Below are positions 1-6,626 of a stretch of DNA of 7,677 nucleotides, in pieces. Under the pieces are notes generated by a model. The model saw nothing but the letters and a program-made list of their open reading frames with translations. It made no database searches and had not been told where the DNA came from. A program made the position numbers and the translations under genes. The DNA is from Spirochaetaceae bacterium (GTDB lineage Bacteria; Spirochaetota; Spirochaetia; SZUA-6; Bin103). The number at the start of each line of letters is the position of its first letter. The first letter of the stretch is position 1. The stretch is taken from the NCBI GenBank assembly GCA_028820215.1, contig JAPPKD010000301.1:1-7677 (forward strand), written 5' to 3'.

Positions 1-248
1 AGGTGGAGGCCGAGCCGTTCGCCATCAAGTGCGACGTGCACCCGTGGATGAACGCGTTCGGCGTGGTGCTCGATCACCCGTACGCGGCCGTGACGGCTCC
101 CGACGGCACGTTCAGCATTCCGAACCTGCCGGCCGGCACGTACCAGGTGGAGGTCTGGCACGAGTTGCTGGGCGCGTCGACGCATGAGGTCACCGTTACC
201 GAAGGCGGCACCGCGACGCTCGACCTGGCTCTGCAGCCACCGAGTTGA
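1..248 (+). CDS. C-terminal part of a carboxypeptidase-regulatory-like / cupredoxin-motif protein (5' end outside window)
   Basis: An open frame enters from the left edge (first complete codon at 3) and stops at TGA 246-248, leaving 81 visible residues. The GTG at 3 is unlikely to be the true start, because the reading begins inside a domain. The visible part has a CDVHPWM motif (Cys, His and Met spaced like copper ligands of cupredoxin-type sites). It is followed by a beta-sandwich with the pattern T-x-P-D-G-x-F-x-I-P-N-L-P-A-G-T-Y, typical of CarboxypepD_reg-like (transthyretin-fold) domains. Proteins of this type are usually exported, but the N-terminus that would show a signal peptide is missing. 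It ends 18 nt before coxA on the same strand, so it probably belongs to the oxidase operon. A role as periplasmic copper or electron carrier for the oxidase is inference only. Confidence 0.75.
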   Translation, partial: VEAEPFAIKCDVHPWMNAFGVVLDHPYAAVTAPDGTFSIPNLPAGTYQVEVWHELLGASTHEVTVTEGGTATLDLALQPPS

Positions 249-266
249 CGCAAGCGAGCTGACGTA

Positions 267-2069
267 GTGGCGCACGCCGGCACCGCAGACCACGCCGCGC
301 ACTCGCACGGCGACCATCCGCCGGAGCCGTTCTGGCGGAAGTACATCTTCTCGATCGATCACAAGACGATCGGCATCCAGTACGGCATCACCGCCTTGGT
401 GTTCCTGTTCTTCGGGTTCTGCCTGGTGATGATCATGCGCTACAGCATCGCCTACCCCGGCAGCCCGCTGCCGCTGCTGGGCGGTCTGCTCAACCTTCCC
501 GAGCCGGGCGCCATCCCGCCGGAGTTCTACAACCAGCTCGGCGCCATGCACGGCACGATCATGGTCTTCCTGGGCGTCGTGCCGCTGGCGGTCGGGGCGT
601 TCGGCAACTACTTCGTGCCGCTGCAGGTGGGCGCCCCGGACATGGCGTTCCCGAAGCTCAACATGACCAGCTACTGGATGTACTTCATCGGCGGCGTGGT
701 CATGCTGATCAGCTTCTTCGTGCCGGGCGGCGCCGCCAAGTCCGGGTGGACCTCCTACGCGCCGCTGTCCGTGATCGAGACGGTGGGGCAGACGTGGTGG
801 CTGATCGGCATGATCTTCCTGATCACCTCGTCGCTGCTCGGCTCGATCAACATCATCACCACGATCGTGCAGCTCCGCGCCCCGGGGCTGGCCTACATGC
901 GCATGCCCTTCTTCGTCTGGGCGCAGCTCATCACCTCGTTCCTGCTGCTGCTGGCGTTCCCGCCGCTGGAGGCGGCCGGCGTGCTGCAGCTCCTGGACCG
1001 GGTAGCGGGCACCAGTTTCTTCCTGCCCACCGGACTGGTGATCTCCGGCGAACCGCTGGAGGTGTCCGGCGGCGGCAGCGCGCTGCTGTGGCAGCACCTG
1101 TTCTGGTTCCTGGCCCATCCGGAGGTGTACGTCCTGATCCTGCCGGCGTTCGGGGTCATCGCCGAGGTCATCGCCAACAACACGCGCAAGCCGCTGTGGG
1201 GCTACAAGTCGCTGGTCTACTCGGCGCTGTTCATGGGCTTCATGTCGTTCATCGTGTGGGCGCACCACATGTTCCTGACCGGCATGGGCACGGTGATCAG
1301 CTCCTTCTTCCAGTTGACGACCATGATCATCTCGGTGCCGTCGATCATCATCCTGACGGCGTTCATCCTGTCGCTGTGGGGCGGCTCGATCCGTTTCACG
1401 GCGCCGATGAAGTTCGCGCTGGCCTTCATCCCCATGTTCGGCATCGGCGGCCTGACGGGGCTGCCGCTCGGCCTGGCTTCCGCCGACATCTACCTGCACG
1501 ACACCTACTACGTGATCGGCCACTTCCACTACGTCGTGGCTCCGGGGTCGCTGTTCGGACTGTTCGCCGGGATCTACTACTGGTATCCCAAGGTGACCGG
1601 CCGGCGCATGAGCGAGCGGCTGGCGAGCTGGCACTTCTGGCCGTCGCTGATCTTCATGAACGGCGTGTTCTTCCCCATGTTCATCCAGGGCATGGCGGGC
1701 GTGTCCCGGCGGCTGTACGACGGCGGCGCCACGTACGCCCACGCGCAGGACGTGCTCTGGCTCAACGAGGTGATGTCGTTCTCCGCGTGGGGGCTGGGGC
1801 TGGCGCAGATCTTCTTCATCGTCAACTTCATCATCAGCCTGCGGAAGCCGAAGGAAGCGGAAGAGAACCCGTGGGAGGCGACCACTCTGGAGTGGGCAGC
1901 GCCCTCACCGCCGCTGCCGCACGTCAACTTCCGCGAGCCGGTGGCCGTGACCCGGCCGCCCTACGACTACAGCCCGGCAGGTGCCAAGGCCGGGTTCCTG
2001 CCGCAGCACAGTCCCGCCGGGGCCGGGCCCGATCCAGCCGGCGCCGCGCCTTCCGGCGCCGGACACTGA
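267..2069 (+). CDS. coxA: Cytochrome c oxidase subunit I (A-family haem-copper oxidase, K-channel Lys replaced)
   Basis: This is the catalytic subunit of an aa3-type oxidase: it reduces O2 to water at the haem a3-CuB centre in the inner membrane and pumps protons. The 600 aa span about 12 membrane helices. Low-spin haem ligands are H95 and H421, the haem a3 ligand is H419, and CuB ligands are H284, H333 and H334. The cross-linked Tyr is Y288 in HPEVY, with the D-channel gate E286 in the same motif. The D-channel mouth is intact (N114, D125, N132), as are H411/D412 and R481/R482. From about residue 284 numbering matches Rhodobacter sphaeroides, where K362 is the K-channel lysine; here residue 362 is Ile, with A299 and S359 at the other channel positions. 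The first 17 residues contain five His, and the last ~35 are a Pro/Gly/Ala tail. The start is GTG with no clear Shine-Dalgarno; the SIDHKTIG helix-I region lies just inside it. Family assignment is very sure. Confidence 0.97.
   Translation: MAHAGTADHAAHSHGDHPPEPFWRKYIFSIDHKTIGIQYGITALVFLFFGFCLVMIMRYSIAYPGSPLPLLGGLLNLPEPGAIPPEFYNQLGAMHGTIMVFLGVVPLAVGAFGNYFVPLQVGAPDMAFPKLNMTSYWMYFIGGVVMLISFFVPGGAAKSGWTSYAPLSVIETVGQTWWLIGMIFLITSSLLGSINIITTIVQLRAPGLAYMRMPFFVWAQLITSFLLLLAFPPLEAAGVLQLLDRVAGTSFFLPTGLVISGEPLEVSGGGSALLWQHLFWFLAHPEVYVLILPAFGVIAEVIANNTRKPLWGYKSLVYSALFMGFMSFIVWAHHMFLTGMGTVISSFFQLTTMIISVPSIIILTAFILSLWGGSIRFTAPMKFALAFIPMFGIGGLTGLPLGLASADIYLHDTYYVIGHFHYVVAPGSLFGLFAGIYYWYPKVTGRRMSERLASWHFWPSLIFMNGVFFPMFIQGMAGVSRRLYDGGATYAHAQDVLWLNEVMSFSAWGLGLAQIFFIVNFIISLRKPKEAEENPWEATTLEWAAPSPPLPHVNFREPVAVTRPPYDYSPAGAKAGFLPQHSPAGAGPDPAGAAPSGAGH
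2038..2062 (+). other. GC-only hairpin at the coxA 3' end, upstream of coxC
   Basis: CCGGCGCC at 2038-2045 is perfectly complementary to GGCGCCGG at 2055-2062, giving an 8-bp all-GC stem with a 9-nt loop. It ends 4 nt before the coxA stop codon and 19 nt before the coxC ATG. No U-tract follows, so it is not a standard intrinsic terminator. It may affect mRNA stability or the relative translation of coxA and coxC. It also lies in codons of the low-complexity Ala/Gly/Pro tail, so it could be chance in a GC-rich gene. Confidence 0.4.
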
Positions 2070-2081
2070 GCCAGCACTTCC

Positions 2082-2673
<592 letters not shown>

Positions 2674-2675
<2 letters not shown>

Positions 2676-2679
2676 GGAG
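2674..2679 (+). promoter_or_regulatory. Ribosome binding site of coxD
   Basis: GAGGAG overlaps the coxC stop codon (TGA 2673-2675). Two ATG codons follow in tandem, at 2683 and 2686. Spacing is 3 nt to the first and 6 nt to the second, which favours 2686 as the start of coxD. Confidence 0.65.
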
Positions 2680-2685
2680 TCGATG

Positions 2686-3000
2686 ATGGCCGACCAACAC
2701 GTCGAGAAGCACGTCCGTCAGTACCTGATCGTGTTCGCAGCGTTGCTGGTGCTGACGATCATCACCGTGCTGGCCAGCCGCATCGACATCGGCGTGGGCG
2801 CCGGCATCGTTCTCGCCCTGATCATCGCAAGCGTGAAAGGCACGCTGGTGGCCGGGGTTTTCATGCACCTGTTCAGCGACAAGCGCAAGATCGTCTACAC
2901 GGTGCTGATCTACACCGGCATTTTCCTGCTGGTGCTGTTTCTGCTCACCGCCCTGAGCTACGGAGACACGCTCGACCTCGGAGACCCGGACTCAAGGTAG
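2686..3000 (+). CDS. coxD: Cytochrome c oxidase subunit IV, bacterial type (COX4_pro-like)
   Basis: This small hydrophobic oxidase subunit has 104 aa from the ATG at 2686; starting at the ATG 3 nt upstream adds one Met. Three membrane helices are visible at about 12-31, 36-58 and 69-91. The stretch KGTLVAGVFMHL at 51-62 is the hallmark of the bacterial subunit IV / caa3-controlling protein family, in which a membrane Lys is followed by FMHL. The family packs against subunits I and III and aids assembly; its exact function is poorly defined. It lies 10 nt after coxC and 5 nt before the next small gene. The hydrophilic tail ending in GDPDSR is longer than I would expect for the family. Confidence 0.9.
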   Translation: MADQHVEKHVRQYLIVFAALLVLTIITVLASRIDIGVGAGIVLALIIASVKGTLVAGVFMHLFSDKRKIVYTVLIYTGIFLLVLFLLTALSYGDTLDLGDPDSR

Positions 3001-3005
3001 GCGGC

Positions 3006-3209
3006 ATGTCTCTCAAGGTGTTCCATGTCGTCTTCGTCTCCATCGCCGGGCTGTTCCTGGCGCTGTTCTCCGCCTGGGCGTTCCTGTTCGCTCCCGGACT
3101 CGACCGCGGTCCTGCCGTGACGCTGGGAGTCTCGGCGGCGGCCGGACTGGTGGCGCTGATCATCACCGAGCGGCGCGTGCTGGCCAGCCTGCCGCGGAGG
3201 ACCCGGTGA
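3006..3209 (+). CDS. Small two-helix membrane protein of the oxidase operon
   Basis: This 67-aa protein is not assignable to a named family from the sequence. Two hydrophobic helices (about 6-29 and 37-54) flank a short loop with P30, G31 and D33. The Arg-rich C-terminus (R56, R57 and the final PRRTR) suggests that both ends lie in the cytoplasm by the positive-inside rule. The ATG has only a weak GGCGG upstream. The gene sits 5 nt after coxD, and its stop overlaps the next GTG by 4 nt, so it is made together with the oxidase. The size, topology and position fit an accessory oxidase subunit or assembly factor, but this is inference. Codon use matches the neighbours, supporting a real gene rather than a chance frame. 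Confidence 0.75.
   Translation: MSLKVFHVVFVSIAGLFLALFSAWAFLFAPGLDRGPAVTLGVSAAAGLVALIITERRVLASLPRRTR
3196..3201 (+). promoter_or_regulatory. Ribosome binding site of the CAVC mini-protein gene
   Basis: GGAGGA lies 4 nt before the GTG at 3206, inside the 3' end of the preceding gene. It supports the GTG start, which overlaps the upstream TGA as GTGA. Confidence 0.7.
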
Positions 3210-3481
3210 TCCGCCGTCATGTTGCGCGGCTGCATCCGGCGCTGGTGGCCGCGGCGCTGCTCCTGATGCCGCGCCTTGCCGGCGCCTGCGCGGTCTGCTT
3301 CGGGGACCCGGACTCGCCGTCGTCCAGGGGGCTGACCGTCGCCGTGCTGTTCCTCGTGGGGGTCATCGTCGCGGTGCTGACCGGGGTGGCGCTGTTCGCG
3401 GTCTCCATGCTGCGGCGCAACGAGCGGCAGCATGAGCGCGGCGCGCACGGCGCCGCGCTGACTGGGGGAACCGATGGTTGA
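3206..3481 (+). CDS. CAVC-motif mini-protein with N-terminal signal and one membrane helix
   Basis: This 91-aa protein has an Arg-rich start (MIRR), a hydrophobic stretch at about 11-25, and a small-residue AGA before Cys28, consistent with signal peptidase I cleavage. It is not a convincing lipobox, since no Leu lies at -3. The predicted mature end carries CAVCFGDPDS with C28 and C31 as a CxxC pair, followed by a single helix at about 43-68 and a charged cytoplasmic tail (RRNERQHER). I recall uncharacterised proteins starting CxVCFG next to coxB in other phyla, but cannot verify that here. The GTG overlaps the previous stop by 4 nt, and its own end overlaps the coxB ATG by 8 nt, so it is translationally coupled to the CuA subunit. 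A role in CuA copper loading, or as a small subunit holding a metal or disulfide, is inference. Confidence 0.75.
   Translation: MIRRHVARLHPALVAAALLLMPRLAGACAVCFGDPDSPSSRGLTVAVLFLVGVIVAVLTGVALFAVSMLRRNERQHERGAHGAALTGGTDG
3464..3468 (+). promoter_or_regulatory. Ribosome binding site of coxB
   Basis: A GGGGG run followed by AA sits 5 nt before the ATG at 3474, within the end of the preceding gene. It supports the chosen coxB start, which overlaps that gene by 8 nt. Confidence 0.55.
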
Positions 3482-4253
3482 ATTCGCGCAGGCGCTCGGC
3501 CTGCCGCTCGACATCTCCGCTCACGGCTACCGGATCGACGCGATCATCGGCTGGGTGCACCTGGTCATGTTCGTGCTGTTCGTCGGCTGGGGCGCGTTCT
3601 TCATCTACGCCATGATCCGCTTCCGGCGGCGGAGGAACCCCGTTGCCGACCCGCAGGGCGTCCGCACGCATGCGACCAGCTACCTGGAAGCCGTGATCGT
3701 GGTGATCGAGCTGGTGTTGCTGTTCGCACTGTCGATCCCGTTCTGGGCCGGCTTCGTGGCCAAGGTGCCGGAGCCCTCGGAGGCGATGCGGATACGCGTC
3801 GTCGCGCAGCAGTTCCAGTGGAATATCCACTACGCCGGCCCCGACGGCGTCTTCGGCCGCACCGACCCGGCACTGGTGCGCCCGCAGGAGAACAACCACA
3901 TCGGCCTGGACCGCGACGACCTGTTCGGCAAGGACGACGTGATGACCAACAATCAGCTCAACGTCCCGATCGGCCAGCCGATCGTGATCGAGCTGTCCAG
4001 TCTGGACGTCGTGCACAGCTTCTTCGTGCCGGTACTGCGGGTGAAGCAGGACGCGGTCCCGGGACTGGTGATCCCGCTGACCTTCACCGCCACCGCCACC
4101 GGCAAGTACGAGATCGCGTGCGCACAGCTCTGCGGCATCGGCCACGCGCAGATGCGCGGCTTCATCACCCTGATGGAGCAGGCCGAGTTCGACGAGTGGC
4201 TGGCCGAGCGTTCGGAGGAAGCGCAGGACAGCGGAGCGGGCGGCTTCTTCTGA
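3474..4253 (+). CDS. coxB: Cytochrome c oxidase subunit II (CuA subunit)
   Basis: This subunit accepts electrons from the soluble donor at the dinuclear CuA centre and passes them to haem a in subunit I. Its 259 aa contain two membrane helices (about 24-48 and 70-93) and then a periplasmic cupredoxin domain. CuA ligands are complete: H181 and the C-x3-C-x3-H-x2-M motif with C216, C220, H224 and M227. Residue 218, usually Glu in CSELCG-type motifs, is Gln (CAQLCG). The aromatic electron-entry motif is QQFQW (112-116), so Phe lies where HQWYW-type proteins have the first Trp. There is no cleavable signal peptide and no C-terminal cytochrome c domain, so it is not a caa3-type fusion. Placing coxB last, behind two small genes, differs from the common coxB-coxA order. 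Its stop lies 16 nt from the end of the converging operon. Confidence 0.96.
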   Translation: MVEFAQALGLPLDISAHGYRIDAIIGWVHLVMFVLFVGWGAFFIYAMIRFRRRRNPVADPQGVRTHATSYLEAVIVVIELVLLFALSIPFWAGFVAKVPEPSEAMRIRVVAQQFQWNIHYAGPDGVFGRTDPALVRPQENNHIGLDRDDLFGKDDVMTNNQLNVPIGQPIVIELSSLDVVHSFFVPVLRVKQDAVPGLVIPLTFTATATGKYEIACAQLCGIGHAQMRGFITLMEQAEFDEWLAERSEEAQDSGAGGFF

Positions 4254-4269
4254 TCCCGGTCGCTGCCCG

Positions 4270-5046
4270 TCAGGACGGCGACGGATAGACCTGCGGGAAC
4301 GCGTCGCCGGCGAGTTGCGCGCCGTCGGTCACGCTGACGAACGGTTTCATCGGGTGATCGCCCGCCTGCACGTAGCGGGTCTGCTCCGGCATGTAGTGGA
4401 TGGCGATGGCGCGGCGCGGCCCATCGCTGCGGTTCGGGAACGAGGCGTGCCACGTCAGGCAGTGGTGGTAGTGGACGTGCCCGGCCCGCACGGGGCGTGG
4501 CTCGGCTTGCACGTCGTGTCCGCGGTGGGTGGCAGGCAGCTCCTCGCCCGGATCAGGCAGAGAAACCGTGCCCCAGCGATGGGAGCCCGGCACCATCCAC
4601 ATGCAGCCGTTGTTCAGGTCGACGTCGTCCAGGGCCACCCACGCCGTGACCTGCACGTCCGGCGTGATGACCGGCCACGCCGGTGCGTCCTGGTGCCAGT
4701 GCGTGGTGCCGCCGGTGCGCGGCGGCTTGTACTGGATCTGGTCGTGCCAGACGCGCAGCTCGCGCGCGCCGGTGAGCTGGACCACCTCCGCGACGATCCG
4801 AGGGTGCCGCAGCAGGCGGCGGAACGCCGGGCTGGCCTGCCAGATGTTGACCACCTGCTGCACCGGGGCCCGCGCCTGGCCGATGTCGCGGTCCAGCACC
4901 GGCTTCGCGCCGTCCGTCGCGTCGTGCTCGGTCGACACGCGGGCCAGCTCGGCGCGCAGCTCGTCGACGGCGTCCGCTTCGAGGGCGCGTCCCCCGGTTA
5001 CGAATCCCCGCTCCTCGAACGAGCGTATGTCCGCTTCGCTCAGCAT
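4270..5046 (-). CDS. Phytanoyl-CoA dioxygenase (PhyH) family Fe(II)/2-oxoglutarate oxygenase
   Basis: The protein has 258 aa, normal for a bacterial PhyH. The family hydroxylates substrates using O2 and 2-oxoglutarate, releasing succinate and CO2. The fold signature is complete: HQD (H118, D120) gives the first two iron ligands, and H200 in HCLTWHAS is the distal His. It is followed by N205/S207 and by R211/R212, one of which should bind 2-oxoglutarate. The N-terminus (MLSEADIRSFEERGF) is the usual opening helix, which fixes the start at ATG 5046; the frame stays open for 47 codons upstream, but that part is Arg-rich and inside the next gene. The ATG overlaps the upstream gene's stop by 7 nt (ATGCTGA). 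A GGAGG lies 13 nt away, too far to be strong, so coupling is likely. The true substrate is unknown; the neighbours suggest a carbohydrate-derived or other small polar compound rather than phytanoyl-CoA. Confidence 0.92.
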   Translation of the reverse strand: MLSEADIRSFEERGFVTGGRALEADAVDELRAELARVSTEHDATDGAKPVLDRDIGQARAPVQQVVNIWQASPAFRRLLRHPRIVAEVVQLTGARELRVWHDQIQYKPPRTGGTTHWHQDAPAWPVITPDVQVTAWVALDDVDLNNGCMWMVPGSHRWGTVSLPDPGEELPATHRGHDVQAEPRPVRAGHVHYHHCLTWHASFPNRSDGPRRAIAIHYMPEQTRYVQAGDHPMKPFVSVTDGAQLAGDAFPQVYPSPS

Positions 5047-6617
5047 GGCTGTATCCACACCTCCACCTCGTCGATGACCGCCGGGGTCGACTGCTGTGGG
5101 TCGGCCTCGTCCAGCGTGATCGCCAGACCGTTCTCTCCGTATGCCGGGGCGCCGGCGGGCAGCACGAACCAGCGCGTGTCCGGGCACACCGGCCGCACCG
5201 GCACGGCCGGGTTAATCGGGCCGGCCGGGCGCTCGCGCGCCCGCGTGTCCGCCCGGCCCAGGGGACCGTCTGCAAGCGGCACGCCGTTGAGCACCACGGC
5301 AAGCTCGTCCCGCTCGGTGAGGTCGGCGCCGCGCAGCGCCAGCGTGGCGCACCGGACCCGATCCATCCGTTCGTACAGCCGGAAGCGGTACGTGCCGGCC
5401 GGACGCTCGGCAGTCCGGTCGAGCGTCACCCGCTGCGCCTTGGCCACGCCGGAGGCGGTGCGGTCCATGCCCATCCACGGCACGCCGCCCCAGGTGGGAT
5501 CGAAGACGTAGTGCCGCTCGCCGGCGGCCACCCGTTGCGGGTCGCGCAGGTCGTGGAAGACCTGCAGCGCCTGCGGATAGTACGGCGGCGTGAACAGGTG
5601 GCCAACGAAGTGGTTGAAGACCGACACCCCGTCGGCGCCGCTGCCGTAGAAGGTGTGCGCCAGCGCCCGGCTCATCGACGGGCTCATCACTTCGCTCCTG
5701 TGGCGCCGGCGGTGGCTGATCCAGGGATGCAGCCCGGGATACACCATGCACGCGCTGTCCGGTGCGCGCGCCAAGGCGGCAAACTCCGCGTATCCCGCGC
5801 TGAAATCGCAGAACATCGTGTCCATCGGCGCGCAGTAGTCGATCAGCCCCTCGGCGATCCAGGCCGGCACGTCCAGGCCCATGATCAGGCATTCGTCCAC
5901 GGTGGAAAGCACGCGCGCCCCCAGCAGCAGCCGCCGGCCGCGCGCGCGGCCGTGATCGTCCAGCGTCCCGCGGATGCGCCGGATCAGGTCGGTCATCAGG
6001 TGCGCCCGGTCGCGGGCGTCTGGCACCGGGAAGTAGCCGGGATCGCGCATCACCAGCTCCACGCCGTCGACGTCTATGGTGTCCAGCAGGGTCGCGGCGA
6101 CGGCGTGCAGGAAGGTGCGCACCGGCTCGAAGGTGAAGTCGAGCGGCTTGCCGCCAACGTGGACCGCCGCTTCCGGCGGCCGTTCGATGCCCAACACGTC
6201 CCAGCGCTTGGGGAGCTGGAACTCGGGATGCGACTCCACGAACTCCGCGAACTTCGGGAAGTCGTGGGTGTCGTTCATGCGGAGGCCGCCCAGGAAGGTC
6301 ATGCCGCGCTCGTGGCAACGATCGCCCAGTACCTGCATGGGCTGCACGCCCGCGTCCAGCAGCGGCAGGAATCGGCGGTGCTGAGCCCGCGTATCGTACG
6401 GAAAGCGGTCGGTGCGCCAAAAGGGGGTGAACCCCTGGTTGTAGCAGTCCTGCACCATGGTATCGACCCCGGCGTCGGCCAGCAGGTCGACCCAGTGGCG
6501 CAGGTCGGCGGCGGCGACCGGGTCCGGCAGCATCCACGTGGCGATGGTGGACGGATCGCTGTTGAAGACGATGCGGCGCTCGCCGCGCGGGTGCGGAGGC
6601 GGGACGTCGGCACTCAC
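5040..6617 (-). CDS. TIM-barrel protein resembling glycoside-hydrolase-like family 10, with C-terminal beta domain
   Basis: The protein has 525 aa. The first ~360 residues read as a (beta/alpha)8 barrel: strand RRIVFNSDPS (14-23), LADAGVDTMVQDC (46-58), CHERGMTFLGGLR (101-113), the strand DGVELVMRDPGYF (184-196), a segment with GLDVPAWIAEGLIDYCAP (247-264), and the last strand ADGVSVFNHF (328-337). This layout matches hypothetical sugar hydrolases of the GHL10/DUF187-like kind. Acidic candidates at strand ends are E187 and D192, but no catalytic residue can be assigned securely. Residues ~395-523 are beta-rich and may be a carbohydrate-binding-type sandwich. The start is GTG; a weak AGG lies 8 nt upstream. 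No signal peptide is seen, so a cytoplasmic location is likely. It sits between the propeller gene (9-nt gap) and the PhyH gene (7-nt overlap). Enzymatic activity is inferred from fold only. Confidence 0.8.
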   Translation of the reverse strand: MSADVPPPHPRGERRIVFNSDPSTIATWMLPDPVAAADLRHWVDLLADAGVDTMVQDCYNQGFTPFWRTDRFPYDTRAQHRRFLPLLDAGVQPMQVLGDRCHERGMTFLGGLRMNDTHDFPKFAEFVESHPEFQLPKRWDVLGIERPPEAAVHVGGKPLDFTFEPVRTFLHAVAATLLDTIDVDGVELVMRDPGYFPVPDARDRAHLMTDLIRRIRGTLDDHGRARGRRLLLGARVLSTVDECLIMGLDVPAWIAEGLIDYCAPMDTMFCDFSAGYAEFAALARAPDSACMVYPGLHPWISHRRRHRSEVMSPSMSRALAHTFYGSGADGVSVFNHFVGHLFTPPYYPQALQVFHDLRDPQRVAAGERHYVFDPTWGGVPWMGMDRTASGVAKAQRVTLDRTAERPAGTYRFRLYERMDRVRCATLALRGADLTERDELAVVLNGVPLADGPLGRADTRARERPAGPINPAVPVRPVCPDTRWFVLPAGAPAYGENGLAITLDEADPQQSTPAVIDEVEVWIQPC

Positions 6618-6626
6618 GGCGTAAGC

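Noticed and set aside
241..264. Imperfect direct repeat CGAG(T/C)TGACG before coxA
   Set aside because: The two 10-nt copies differ by one base, 14 nt apart, and the first spans the stop codon of the upstream gene; too short to support a site.
3762..3790. Loss of the K-channel entrance Glu in CoxB
   Set aside because: The region around E100 aligns to the known entrance Glu with a one-residue uncertainty, so presence or absence cannot be decided by eye.
4259..4282. Possible bidirectional terminator between the converging operons
   Set aside because: GTCG/CGAC and CCGTC/GACGG can pair, but only with a 4-nt bulge and a loop too tight for full pairing, and no T-tract follows on either strand.
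4315..5511. Long + strand frame antisense to the PhyH gene
   Set aside because: The PhyH frame carries complete iron and 2-oxoglutarate motifs, whereas this frame has none.
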